Shown one piece after another: positions 7,960 to 16,606 of a DNA stretch of 64,000 nucleotides. A model generated the notes under the pieces. That model worked only from the letters and a program-made list of their open reading frames with translations, did no database searches and was not told the DNA's origin. Position 1 is the stretch's first letter; the number at the start of each line of letters is the position of its first letter. A program made the position numbers and the translations under genes. Origin of the DNA: Microbacterium marinum (GTDB lineage Bacteria > Actinomycetota > Actinomycetes > Actinomycetales > Microbacteriaceae); contig NZ_JACHMD010000001.1 of the NCBI RefSeq assembly GCF_014204835.1, positions 2,604,001 through 2,668,000 of the forward strand. Direction: 5' to 3'.

Positions 7960-8764
7960 TCGTGAGGCGCAGACCCTCCGGCGACTGCGGAGACGTGTGC
8001 CACACCTCGCGCGGCGGCCCGGTCGGGGTGCGCCCGGCATCCGTGATCCACGCGTGCACCTCGTCGTAGAGGGCGAGGATGCCGGGGAAGTCGCTCTCCG
8101 CTCCCTCGGCCAGCCGCGTCGCCACCGAGCCTCCCCCGAGCCGGTAGCTGCGGACGTCGCCGGCCGAGTCGACCAGCCCGTCGATGGGCAGGACGATCTC
8201 GAGCGGACCATCGGAATCGTCCGTCACGGGCGCGTGGAAGATGCCAAAGGGGTCCCCCGCAATGGCGACCCCACCTTCGGCCGCGACCTTTCGAAGGGCG
8301 GAGGCCTCCTCCTGGATGACCCGATCGAGGTCGTGCGGCGCCACCCGGCGCATCACACTGACGACGGCGCGATCCGGTTCGAAGCGGGACTGGACGGTGG
8401 TCATGACGGTCTCCTGACGCAGATGCAGACGTGCGCGCTCGAGCACGGCGTGCCGAGCCTCGTGACGCCGATCCCCCGCCGCGACTGCTCGATCGAGCAG
8501 GTCAACGGCCCTCTCCGGATCGGCATCCGCAGCGGCGACGATCTCGGCGATCTGGTCGAGGGAGAGATCTGCAGACCTCAGCAGCCCAATCAGCCACCCG
8601 GTCTGCACCTGCTCGACCCCGTAGTACCGGTACCCGTTGTCGGGATCCACCCGCCGCGGCGTCAGCAGACCGCGCTCCGCGTAGATGCGCAGCGCCTTCG
8701 CCGTCAGCAGGGTCGACGCGGTGAACCTTCCCGCGGTCATCAGGTCGTCGTGTGTCGGTGTCAC
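7928..8764 (-). CDS. MerR family transcriptional regulator with GyrI-like effector domain
   Basis: 278 residues. The N-terminal MerR winged helix (GRFTASTLLTAKALRIYAERGLLTPRRVDPDNGYRYY begins at about residue 12) is followed by a coiled dimerisation helix and a C-terminal GyrI/BmrR-like small-molecule binding domain from about residue 120. Such proteins activate efflux or detoxification genes on ligand binding. The GTG start follows GATGCT by six bases. No obvious target gene lies next to it. Confidence 0.88.
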   Translation of the reverse strand: MTPTHDDLMTAGRFTASTLLTAKALRIYAERGLLTPRRVDPDNGYRYYGVEQVQTGWLIGLLRSADLSLDQIAEIVAAADADPERAVDLLDRAVAAGDRRHEARHAVLERARLHLRQETVMTTVQSRFEPDRAVVSVMRRVAPHDLDRVIQEEASALRKVAAEGGVAIAGDPFGIFHAPVTDDSDGPLEIVLPIDGLVDSAGDVRSYRLGGGSVATRLAEGAESDFPGILALYDEVHAWITDAGRTPTGPPREVWHTSPQSPEGLRLTITWPYAEATA

Positions 8765-8831
8765 TCCGTCAGCATCGACCCTGCCCCTGGGGCGAGGTCA
8801 AGCGAGGCGCTCGACATTCGCCCCGCTCAGG

Positions 8832-9038
8832 TCACTGCGCGTCTTCATCCTCTTCGGGCTCGAAGGTCGACGCCGTGCCGGTGTGACCAGCGCCGACGCC
8901 GTCGGGGTCGCTCGGGATCGTGCCGTCGCCGCCGAGCCCGCCCGGCTTCTCCGTGGCATCCCCATCTGCCGCCGACGTCTCGACGTCGGGACCTTCCAGC
9001 GAAGCGTCTTCGTTGAAGGGAATCGTCTCGTCGCTCAT
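8832..9038 (-). CDS. Small acidic protein of unknown function
   Basis: 68 residues, strongly acidic (SDETIPFNEDASLEG at the start, FEPEEDEDAQ at the end), glycine- and aspartate-rich and probably disordered. ATG 9038 was chosen because GAGAGGA lies at ribosome-binding distance upstream; longer in-frame versions run into an unrelated region. No recognised domain. Confidence 0.6.
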   Translation of the reverse strand: MSDETIPFNEDASLEGPDVETSAADGDATEKPGGLGGDGTIPSDPDGVGAGHTGTASTFEPEEDEDAQ

Positions 9039-9183
9039 GTCTGCATCCTCTCGTCGTGTCCGGCCATCGACCGGACCGTGCGGCGAGCGTACGGCGGCAC
9101 GGGGTCGTGGCCACGGCGGTTGACATCTCGAGGCGGAAAGCCGCGAGAAGGTCGTCGAGCTGATCGGCCGGGCACGATCGGCG

Positions 9184-9615
9184 ATGCTGACGACGATGAC
9201 GGATGCCGGAGACCACGTCAGCCGACCGATGGCTGTGCAGGAGGTCGAGTTCGACGGAGACCTGTGGTTCTTCGCGTACGAGACCTCGGACAAGGTGCGT
9301 CAGATCCGCACGCACCCACACGTGAACGTGTCGCTCTCCAACGACAGGAAGAGCGAATGGACATCGATCGCCGGCGTCGCCGAAGTCGTACACGACCGCG
9401 CGAAGGCCGAGGAGCTGTGGGCGAAGCCGCTCGAGGCCTGGTTCCCCGACGGCCTCGAGACCCCCGGCCTCACCCTCATCAAGGTGCACGCGTCGACCGC
9501 CGAGTACTGGGACGCCCCGAGCAGCTCCGTGAAGCAGCTGCTCGGCATGGCGCGGGCCATCACTCGCGACGACCCCGATGAGTTCCCGGCCGACAACAAG
9601 ACGGTCGATCTCTGA
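9184..9615 (+). CDS. Pyridoxamine-phosphate-oxidase-fold protein (general stress protein 26 type)
   Basis: A flavin-binding split-barrel protein: MLTTMTD, SRPMAVQEVEFDGDLWFF, SDKVRQIRTHPHVNVS and a C-terminal WDAPSSSVKQL are characteristic. Such proteins bind FMN or F420 and are linked to stress, but the substrate is unknown. The frame continues upstream with family-like residues (EKVVELIGRARSA) for about 20 codons and then meets TGA at 9121, with no ATG, GTG or TTG between. ATG 9184 is therefore the only standard start but probably truncates the protein; see findings. Confidence 0.75.
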   Translation: MLTTMTDAGDHVSRPMAVQEVEFDGDLWFFAYETSDKVRQIRTHPHVNVSLSNDRKSEWTSIAGVAEVVHDRAKAEELWAKPLEAWFPDGLETPGLTLIKVHASTAEYWDAPSSSVKQLLGMARAITRDDPDEFPADNKTVDL

Positions 9616-9648
9616 CGATCACCGTCAGGCGGGCGCTGAGCACGTCGG

Positions 9649-10719
9649 TCAGAAGGCATACCGTATGCGGCACTGCGGCAGGAACCGGGCGACGAGCTCC
9701 GTGAACAGCTCGACCTGCGCGCCCTTGAACCCGGAGCGGTAGCGAACGTTGACCGCGCCGTTCTGCGAGACCTTCGGCTCCTGAATCTGCGGCGTCCACA
9801 GCAGCTCTTCCGCCTTCGGATGCCAGCCGAGGTTCACCTCGTGCAGCTGCTCGTTGTGCGTCAGGAAGATCACCTCGGCCGCCAGCTGCTGCTTGGTCTG
9901 CGGCGACAGGACGTCGGCGAGGTGGGTGAGGAGCTCGGTCCAGTCCTCCACCCAGGTGGGGGTCAGGATCACGGGCGAGAAGTTCAGGTGCACCTCGTAT
10001 CCCGCCTCCACGAAGTCATCGATCGCGGCGATGCGCTCCGCCATCGGAGAGGTCCGGATGTCGGTGATCTTCGCGGTGGATGCCGGCATGAGCGAGAACC
10101 GGATGCGCGTTCGTCCGAGCGGGTCCCACTCGAGCAGGTCGCGGTTCACGTATTTCGTCGCGAAGGATGCCTTCGCGGTCGGCGTCATGCGGAAGAGGTC
10201 GCAGATGTCTCGGACGTTCTCGCTGATGAGTGCGTCGACGGAGCAGTCACTGTTCTCCCCGATGTCGTACACCCACGCCTCGGGGTCGCACTGGTTCGGC
10301 TCGGTCTTCGGGCCCTGCTTGTGCACGTGCCGCGCGAGGTGGGCGGCGATCTTGTCGACGTTCGTGAAGACGGTGACGGGGTTGCTGTACCCCTTGCGCC
10401 TCGGCACGTAGCAATAGGCGCAGGCCATGGCGCATCCGTTGGAGAGTGACGGCGCGATGAAGTCCGCCGATCGCCCATTGAGGCGAGTCGCGATGCTCTT
10501 CTTCTCCCCGAGGATCAGCGCCTCCGTCTTGATGCGCACCCATCGCGCCACGTTGCGCTCATCGCCATGCACTTCGGGGATCTGCCAGTGCGACGCGACC
10601 GGCACCACCTCAGCCGCCGGCCACCGCGCGATGATCTCTTGGCCGCGAGGCGACTGCGCCGCCGCCGGCTCCGCATAGATGCGGGTGATGTCGAGAAGCG
10701 GGGGCGATGGACGCACCAT
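9649..10719 (-). CDS. Spore photoproduct lyase family radical SAM protein
   Basis: 356 residues if started at ATG 10719, where GGAG lies nine bases upstream and homology (LLDITRIYAEPAA) begins at once; a longer 382-residue frame from 10797 is possible. The radical SAM cluster motif is C96-x3-C100-x2-C103 in NGCAMACAYCYVPRRKG, the arrangement of spore photoproduct lyase. The organism is not expected to sporulate, so the target may be another thymine-type lesion or substrate; that is unknown. Confidence 0.85.
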   Translation of the reverse strand: MVRPSPPLLDITRIYAEPAAAQSPRGQEIIARWPAAEVVPVASHWQIPEVHGDERNVARWVRIKTEALILGEKKSIATRLNGRSADFIAPSLSNGCAMACAYCYVPRRKGYSNPVTVFTNVDKIAAHLARHVHKQGPKTEPNQCDPEAWVYDIGENSDCSVDALISENVRDICDLFRMTPTAKASFATKYVNRDLLEWDPLGRTRIRFSLMPASTAKITDIRTSPMAERIAAIDDFVEAGYEVHLNFSPVILTPTWVEDWTELLTHLADVLSPQTKQQLAAEVIFLTHNEQLHEVNLGWHPKAEELLWTPQIQEPKVSQNGAVNVRYRSGFKGAQVELFTELVARFLPQCRIRYAF

Positions 10720-10863
10720 TCCTGTCTGCTCCGGGGTTCCGACATAGGGGCCGAACGCGCAGAGAGGCGCCCGTAGCTCGAATGAGTGTTTTCTCATCTG
10801 ATCGGGTCTTCAGGAGGCGGGAAAGCGGGTCGGAATGTCGGAGGCCCTCACCAGAATGAGGGT

Positions 10864-12234
10864 ATGACCAGCACGGCGGAGACTCCCGGATCGGACGCAT
10901 TCCTCGCGTCTCTCGCGGGGTTGGTGCACTCCGTCGAGGGCTCGGAGCGTCGTGTCGCCGCGGCACAGATCGAGCAGCTGCGCCTCCTCGCTGCGGCGGG
11001 CCGTCTCGCGGAGACGCAGTCGGCCGGGTCGCCGGGTCGAGTGCGGGAGCACGACATGATCCTCCGATCGATCGCGGCGGAGCTCGGCGGGGTCATTCGG
11101 GTCGCCGACCGGACCGTGCAACGCCGGATCAGCGAGGCGCGGGTGATCGTGGAGGACTTCCCGGGCGCGCTGGCCGCGTGGGAAACCGGGGCGATCACGC
11201 GAGGCCACGTGCTGGTGATCGTCGAGACTGGGTCGGTCGTTCCGCCGGAGATGCGAGCCGAGTTCGAAGCCGCGGCGATCGCCCGGTGCGAGCGGGACAC
11301 TCCCAACCGGGTCCGGGCAGAGCTCGAGATCCTCGCACAACGGATGCACCCGCGGTCCTTCACCGAACGGCACGCCGAAGCTGCCGCGGGACGGTGTGTG
11401 CGAGTCGTGCCAGGGCGGGACGGGATGTCCGATCTCGTGGCGACGCTCCCCACGGCGATCGTCGAAGGCGTCCACGACCGGCTGACACAGATGGCGCGGG
11501 CGATCATCGACACCCGTGGTGAGCGGGCGGACGGTGCGTCGCACGGGAGGGCAGTACGCATCGACGGTGACGACCAGCGCGACGTCGTCGCGACCGACGC
11601 CCGCTCCACCGACCAGGTCCGCGCGGACGTGTTCGCCGACCTCCTCCTCGCGGGCACGCCCGCCCTCGACGACACGCGCGACACCACCGCAGGGCCGCTC
11701 GGCGCGATCCGCGCCCGCGTCCAGGTCGTCATCCCCGCCCTGGCCTTGGCGGGTGCCGACGAAGCGTGCGACCTCGTCGGCCGCTCGCCCATCGACCCGA
11801 CCACCGCGCGGCTCCTGGCCGGGTCGACGCCCACGTGGGAACGACTCGTCACCGACCCGATCACCGGGACCGTGCTCGCCGTGGACTCCTATCGGGTCCC
11901 GTCGGCGATGCGCCGATACCTCCAAGCCCGAGACCAGCACTGCCGATTCCCCGGATGTCGGCAGGCGGCGATCCGCTGCGAAGTCGACCACACGCTCGAC
12001 GCGGCGCTCGGCGGCGCGACGAAGACATCGAACCTCGCCCATCTCTGCCAACGACACCACTCGATGAAGCAGTTCACCGCCTGGAGGGTCCGACAACTCA
12101 AGGGTGGCGTCCTCGAATGGACCTCACCCCTCGGCAGGACCTACCGCGAAGACGCACCCACCCCGGCCGTCACCTTCACCCCTGCCGCACCCACGCACAA
12201 CACCGCGCACGACGCCGGCCGAGCTCCGTTCTGA
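10864..12234 (+). CDS. DUF222 / HNH endonuclease domain protein (13E12 type), copy 1
   Basis: 456 residues: an alpha-helical DUF222 region over about residues 15-330, then a C-terminal HNH motif (CRFPGCRQAAIRCEVDH ... LCQRHH). These 13E12 genes occur in several copies in actinobacterial genomes; their role is not established. CAGAAT ends six bases before the ATG and sits inside the palindrome CCCTCA-N6-TGAGGG (10845-10862). A paralogue with the same start, promoter and near-identical 3' end lies at 21329-22642 in the same orientation. Confidence 0.88.
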   Translation: MTSTAETPGSDAFLASLAGLVHSVEGSERRVAAAQIEQLRLLAAAGRLAETQSAGSPGRVREHDMILRSIAAELGGVIRVADRTVQRRISEARVIVEDFPGALAAWETGAITRGHVLVIVETGSVVPPEMRAEFEAAAIARCERDTPNRVRAELEILAQRMHPRSFTERHAEAAAGRCVRVVPGRDGMSDLVATLPTAIVEGVHDRLTQMARAIIDTRGERADGASHGRAVRIDGDDQRDVVATDARSTDQVRADVFADLLLAGTPALDDTRDTTAGPLGAIRARVQVVIPALALAGADEACDLVGRSPIDPTTARLLAGSTPTWERLVTDPITGTVLAVDSYRVPSAMRRYLQARDQHCRFPGCRQAAIRCEVDHTLDAALGGATKTSNLAHLCQRHHSMKQFTAWRVRQLKGGVLEWTSPLGRTYREDAPTPAVTFTPAAPTHNTAHDAGRAPF

Positions 12235-12413
12235 GGTCGACGAAGCCTGATAGAGTGTCGATCCGCACAGCGAGCCCTGTGCCCGCGGTATCCCGTGCGG
12301 AGCAGTACGCGCCACAGCCGGTACTCCCGCGCACTTGCGACGCGCCTCACCCGTCACCGAGCGCGTCGGCCTTCGCGCGCAGCGCACCCCGCAGCGCCAG
12401 AGAAAGTACCATC

Positions 12414-13049
12414 TCAGCCGGCGACGGCAGGGGCGGTCGGTGCGACGACCGCCGTCACGATCGCCTCGATCGCGAACTCCGACGCCCGCCCCAGGTCGAC
12501 GGCGGTCGGGTCGAGCAGCCACTGCACCTGCAGTCCGTCCATCACCGCGAGGATGCTCGCCGCGGCATCCGCCACGACGGCACGATCGGTCACGCCCCGC
12601 TCGATGCACACCGCCTCGAACGCCGCCGTCACCTCCGCGCGCAGGTTGCGGTACCGCTCCTGGAAGTACGCGTGCCCCGGGTGACCGTCGGTGACGGACT
12701 CCGCGGACAGCACCGTGAACGCCTGCACGATCCCCGCCCGTCGCGCATTGGCGAAAGCCGTGCGGACCAGGTGCCGGAACAACTCGATGCCGCCCGGGAT
12801 GTGCTGCCCTTCGAGGTCGGCGACGTCGGTGTGATCGCGGTGCTCGAGCACCTCCATCAGGAGCGCGTCCTTCGATCCGAAGTGATGCAGGATGCCGGCG
12901 TGCGTCATCCCGACCTGATCGGCGATGTCCTGCAGCGTGCCGCCGCTGTAGCCCTTGGCACCGAAGATGTCGACGGCCGCGTCGATGATCTCGCGCCGAC
13001 GGACGAGTGTCTCGGGGCGCGAGCGCGGCTGGCGCTTCACATCGACCAT
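12414..13049 (-). CDS. TetR family regulator of the adjacent ABC/GH3 operon
   Basis: 211 residues from ATG 13049, which has the strong binding site GAGGAGG; an upstream in-frame start is less likely. The helix-turn-helix spans about residues 18-60 (LQDIADQVGMTHAGILHHFGSK). The C-terminal domain ends MDGLQVQWLLDP, a segment shared with the second TetR at 26164-26826. It is divergent from the substrate-binding protein gene and a palindromic operator sits between them, so it probably represses the glucoside operon and itself. Confidence 0.88.
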   Translation of the reverse strand: MVDVKRQPRSRPETLVRRREIIDAAVDIFGAKGYSGGTLQDIADQVGMTHAGILHHFGSKDALLMEVLEHRDHTDVADLEGQHIPGGIELFRHLVRTAFANARRAGIVQAFTVLSAESVTDGHPGHAYFQERYRNLRAEVTAAFEAVCIERGVTDRAVVADAAASILAVMDGLQVQWLLDPTAVDLGRASEFAIEAIVTAVVAPTAPAVAG

Positions 13050-13118
13050 GGCCGCCTCCTCTTCGAATGCCGGATCAGAGTTTACGCACGCCGTCGACAC
13101 GGCGAACAGATCTCGGAG

Positions 13119-13148
13119 TTGTGAACTTACTTACTTGATTGTAAGTTC
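13119..13148 (+). promoter_or_regulatory. TetR operator and promoter of the glucoside ABC operon
   Basis: A perfect palindrome AACTTAC-N10-GTAAGTT spans 13124-13147, flanked by one more matching pair (G...C). TTGTGA at 13119-13124 and TAAGTT at 13142-13147 are spaced 17 bases and could be the -35 and -10, so the operator covers the promoter. The same half-site geometry occurs at 26093-26116. Confidence 0.7.
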
Positions 13149-13231
13149 TCAACTGCAATCACACTCAGCGCCGAGTGCCACTCCCCTTCGGAGTCTCCGC
13201 GGCGCCGGGAACCACTCACGAAGGAGAAGCA

Positions 13232-14896
13232 ATGAGGCTTAAGACCTCCCTCGCCGCAGCAGGTCTCACTGCGGCACTGATCCTCACCGGCTGCGCCGCG
13301 GGCGGATCGAACACGGGCGACCAGGGCGGCAACGCCTCCGGCGCCGCGCTCACGATCGCCAAGCCCGACGGCGCGATCACGACCGAGTCCAACAACCCGT
13401 ACCTCGGCGACTCGTCCGGCTCCAAGTACGGCTACGGCAAGGTCATCTTCGAGTCCCTCGCCCTCGTCAACCCGACCGGCGACCTCGGCACCACGCCCTG
13501 GCTGGCCGAAGAGGTGACCTGGAACGAGGACTACACGCAGCTCACCGCCAAGGCCCGCGCCGGCGTGACCTGGAGCGACGGCGAGGACTTCACCGCCGAC
13601 GACATCGCCTTCTCGTTCAACCAGGTGCTCGACGGCAAGCTCAACGACACCAACGCCCTCGACCTGAAGAGCGTCTCGGTCGACGGCGACACCGTCACCA
13701 TCGACTTCAACAGCTCGAAGTTCACCCAGCAGGCCCGCGTTCTGCACTTCCAGATCGTTCCCGAGCACATCTGGGCCGACATCGCCGACCCGAACACCGA
13801 CCCCCTCACCGGCGAGGGTCAGGCCGTCGGCACCGGACCCTACGTCCTCGACAACTGGTCGACCGAGTCGGTCACCCTGACCGCCAACCCCGACTACTGG
13901 GGTGGCGAGCTCGCCGTCCCGAAGCTCAACTACGTCTCCTACGGCGACAACGCCGCGCTCACCACGGCGCTCGTCTCCGGCGAGGCCGACTGGGCGCAGG
14001 CGTTCATCCCGCAGATCGAGTCGAGCTACCTGTCGGCCGACGAGAAGAACCAGTTCCTCGTCTCTCCGACCGCCGGTGCCGGCACGCTCTTCATGAACCT
14101 GCAGACCAAGCCGTTCAACGACCCGGCCCTCCGTCAGGCGCTCGCCTGGACGATCGACCGCCAGGCCTACGTCGACATCGCCCGTGAAGGCGCGAGCGAG
14201 CCGATCTGGAACGTCACCGGTCTCGGCAGCGTCCTCGAGGGCGAGATCATCGACGAGTACCAGGGCGTCGACTACTCCGTCGACGTCGACAAGGCCAAGG
14301 GCGTCCTGGAGGACGCGGGCTACACCTGGGAGAACGACAAGCTGATCGACCCCGACGGCGAAGCCGTCTCCTTCTCCATCTCGGTGCCCGCCGGCTGGAG
14401 CGACTGGAACACCGAGCAGGCGCTGCTGGCCGAAGAGCTCGACGAGGCTCTCGGCATCGAGGTCAAGGTCGACCAGCCCGACTGGGGCGGCTGGGATGCC
14501 GCACGCCAGGAGGGCACGTTCCAGGCGATCATCCACTGGCTCGAGGACACCGGCAACGCGTACGGTCTGTACACCTCGACCATGGACCCGAAGTGGATCG
14601 TCGACGGCAAGGCCGCGTTCAACTTCGGTCGGTTCGACGACCCGAAGGTCACCGAGGCGCTGAACACCTACGCCAACGCGGCATCCGAGGACGACCGCGC
14701 CGCCGCCGGCGAGGTCCTGCAGAAGACGTTCGCCGAGCAGGTGCCGGCCATTCCGCTGGGTGCGCACCCGCTGCTGGGTGAGTTCAACACCCGCAACTAC
14801 GTGGGCTGGCCGTCCGAGGACGACCCGTACGCGTCGGCCGACCCGACGCAGCCCGGAATCGTGAAGATCCTCACGGAGCTCACGCCCGCCGAGTAA
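13232..14896 (+). CDS. ABC transporter family 5 substrate-binding lipoprotein
   Basis: 554 residues. The signal peptide ends in the lipobox LTGC (cysteine near residue 20), followed by a Gly/Asn linker and an SBP_bac_5 fold (FESLALVNP, WSDGEDFTADDIAFSFNQVLDG, LRQALAWTIDRQAYVD). AAGGAGAAGC precedes the ATG. The family transports peptides or oligosaccharides; the GH3 gene at the end of this operon favours beta-linked gluco-oligosaccharides such as cellobiose. It is the first gene of a six-gene operon. Confidence 0.92.
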   Translation: MRLKTSLAAAGLTAALILTGCAAGGSNTGDQGGNASGAALTIAKPDGAITTESNNPYLGDSSGSKYGYGKVIFESLALVNPTGDLGTTPWLAEEVTWNEDYTQLTAKARAGVTWSDGEDFTADDIAFSFNQVLDGKLNDTNALDLKSVSVDGDTVTIDFNSSKFTQQARVLHFQIVPEHIWADIADPNTDPLTGEGQAVGTGPYVLDNWSTESVTLTANPDYWGGELAVPKLNYVSYGDNAALTTALVSGEADWAQAFIPQIESSYLSADEKNQFLVSPTAGAGTLFMNLQTKPFNDPALRQALAWTIDRQAYVDIAREGASEPIWNVTGLGSVLEGEIIDEYQGVDYSVDVDKAKGVLEDAGYTWENDKLIDPDGEAVSFSISVPAGWSDWNTEQALLAEELDEALGIEVKVDQPDWGGWDAARQEGTFQAIIHWLEDTGNAYGLYTSTMDPKWIVDGKAAFNFGRFDDPKVTEALNTYANAASEDDRAAAGEVLQKTFAEQVPAIPLGAHPLLGEFNTRNYVGWPSEDDPYASADPTQPGIVKILTELTPAE

Positions 14897-14904
14897 GTCC
14901 CCCC

Positions 14905-14938
14905 GGTGGGGCGGATGCCGCGCGGCATCCGCCCCACC
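14905..14938 (+). other. Strong hairpin between binding protein and transporter genes
   Basis: GGTGGGGCGGATGCCG pairs perfectly with CGGCATCCGCCCCACC around a tiny loop. There is no uridine tract, so it is more likely a partial terminator or mRNA stabiliser that leaves the binding-protein message more abundant than the downstream transporter message. Confidence 0.5.
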
Positions 14939-14975
14939 CCCCTTCCCGTCCCCAGAACTCGGAAGCCCCACGACC

Positions 14976-15800
14976 ATGCGCGACTCCCTGCTGTCCGTGC
15001 ACGACTTCTCGGTCGTGTACGACGTCGACCCACCCGTCGAGGCCGTCAAGAACGTGAGCCTCGAACTCCGCCGCGGCGAGATCCTCGGCCTGGCCGGAGA
15101 GAGCGGCTGCGGCAAGACGACCCTCGCCTACGGCGTGCAGCGCCTGCTCAAGGCGCCCGCCGTCATCTCCAGCGGATCGGTCGTCTTCCGTGACGTGTCC
15201 GGTGAGGACATCGACGTGAACGCGTTGGATGCCGAGCAGATGCGCCGGTTCCGCTGGGACAAGATCTCGATGGTGTTCCAGGGCGCGATGAATGCGCTCA
15301 ACCCGGTCGCGACGATCGGCTCGCAGCTCGAGGATGTCTTCGAGATCCACCGCCCCGAGATGACGAAGGCGCAGCGCCGCGACGCGGTCATCGAGCTTCT
15401 CGAGATCGTCAAGGTCGGCGCCGCGCGCGTCCGCTCCTTCCCGCACGAACTCTCCGGCGGCATGCGTCAGCGCGTGATGATCGCGATGGCGCTCGCCCTG
15501 CGCCCCCAGCTCATGGTGATGGACGAGCCGACCACCGCCCTCGACGTGCTGGTCCAGCGCGAGATCCTGAAGCAGATCTCGCAGCTGCGTCACGAGTTCG
15601 GCTTCTCCGTCATCTTCATCACCCATGACCTCCCCCTCCTGCTGGAGATCAGCGACCGCATCGCGATCATGCGCGAGGGCGAGATCATCGAGCTCGACAC
15701 CGCCGAGCGCATCTGGACCGACCCCCAGCACGACTACACGAAGACCCTGCTGTCCTCGTTCCCCCGTCTCACCGGCGAGAGAGGAGTCGTCGCGCGATGA
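14976..15800 (+). CDS. ABC transporter ATP-binding protein, DppD type
   Basis: 274 residues with Walker A GESGCGKTT, signature LSGGMRQRV, Walker B LMVMDEPTTALD and the switch histidine region FITHDL. It lacks a long oligopeptide-specific C-terminal extension. It follows the binding protein after a 79-base gap with a hairpin and overlaps the next ATPase gene by four bases. It works as a heterodimer with that ATPase to power uptake. Confidence 0.93.
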   Translation: MRDSLLSVHDFSVVYDVDPPVEAVKNVSLELRRGEILGLAGESGCGKTTLAYGVQRLLKAPAVISSGSVVFRDVSGEDIDVNALDAEQMRRFRWDKISMVFQGAMNALNPVATIGSQLEDVFEIHRPEMTKAQRRDAVIELLEIVKVGAARVRSFPHELSGGMRQRVMIAMALALRPQLMVMDEPTTALDVLVQREILKQISQLRHEFGFSVIFITHDLPLLLEISDRIAIMREGEIIELDTAERIWTDPQHDYTKTLLSSFPRLTGERGVVAR

Positions 15801-16606
15801 CCACGCTCGAATTCGACGGCGTCACGAAGATCTACAACGTCCGCGGCGCCGGCCAGATCAAAGCCCTCGACGACGTCACCTTCACCCTCACCTCCGGGCA
15901 GACGATCGGCCTCGTCGGCCAGTCCGGCAGCGGCAAGTCGACGATCGCCAAGATCCTCACGCAGCTCGAGACCCCCACCAGCGGCGAGGTCCGCCTCGAC
16001 GGCACCCCCATCCCGCGCCGCGGCAAGGGGCTCCGCGCCTACCGACAGCAATTGCGCATGGTCTTCCAAGACCCGTTCGCCTCGCTGAACCCGTACCACT
16101 CCATCCGGCACCACATCGAGCGGCCCCTCCGCCTCGACCACGTCGTCCCCGCCGCGGAGGTCGAGGACGAGGTGCACCGTCTGCTCGAGCGGGTGCGTCT
16201 GCAGCCCGCCGCCGTGATCGACCGGCGACCGCATGAGCTCTCCGGAGGACAGCGTCAGCGTGTGGCGATCGCCCGCGCCCTGGCATCCCGCCCCCGCCTG
16301 CTCGTCGCCGACGAGCCCGTGTCGATGCTCGACGTCTCCATCCGCATGGGCGTGCTGAACCTGCTCGCCGACCTGCAGCGGGAGGAAGGCCTCGGTGTGC
16401 TCTACATCACCCACGACCTCGCGACCGCCCGGCACTTCAGCGACGAGATCATCGTCCTCAACCAGGGCCGTGTCGTCGAGACCGGCACGGCGGACGACGT
16501 GATCCTGCGCCCCCAGAACCCGTACACGCAAGAACTGCGTGCCGCGTCCCCTGACCCCGAGCGACACTTCGCCTCGGCACCCGGCATCCCCGGAGGTGCA
16601 CTGTGA
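15797..16606 (+). CDS. ABC transporter ATP-binding protein, DppF type
   Basis: 269 residues with Walker A GQSGSGKST, signature LSGGQRQRV, Walker B LLVADEPVSMLD and YITHDLA. Its start and stop overlap the flanking genes by four bases, which indicates tight translational coupling within the operon. The second nucleotide-binding subunit of the family 5 importer. Confidence 0.93.
   Translation: MTTLEFDGVTKIYNVRGAGQIKALDDVTFTLTSGQTIGLVGQSGSGKSTIAKILTQLETPTSGEVRLDGTPIPRRGKGLRAYRQQLRMVFQDPFASLNPYHSIRHHIERPLRLDHVVPAAEVEDEVHRLLERVRLQPAAVIDRRPHELSGGQRQRVAIARALASRPRLLVADEPVSMLDVSIRMGVLNLLADLQREEGLGVLYITHDLATARHFSDEIIVLNQGRVVETGTADDVILRPQNPYTQELRAASPDPERHFASAPGIPGGAL

Noticed and set aside
9649..10719. 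Evidence for sporulation from the spore photoproduct lyase-like gene
   Set aside because: Such radical SAM proteins occur in non-sporulating actinobacteria, and no spore gene is present in the window.
10864..12234. DUF222/HNH genes as an active mobile intron or homing system
   Set aside because: No intron, intein or terminal repeats were seen; these genes are simply multicopy in actinobacteria and their activity is unproven.
12235..12413. Possible gene or RNA between HNH copy 1 and the TetR gene
   Set aside because: Short Arg-rich frames only; a TAGAGT box is present but no start, terminator or conserved structure follows.
13127..15115. 662-residue minus-strand frame opposite the binding-protein gene
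   Set aside because: Shadow frame with Gly/Val/Arg bias; the plus-strand gene has a lipobox, binding site and family motifs.
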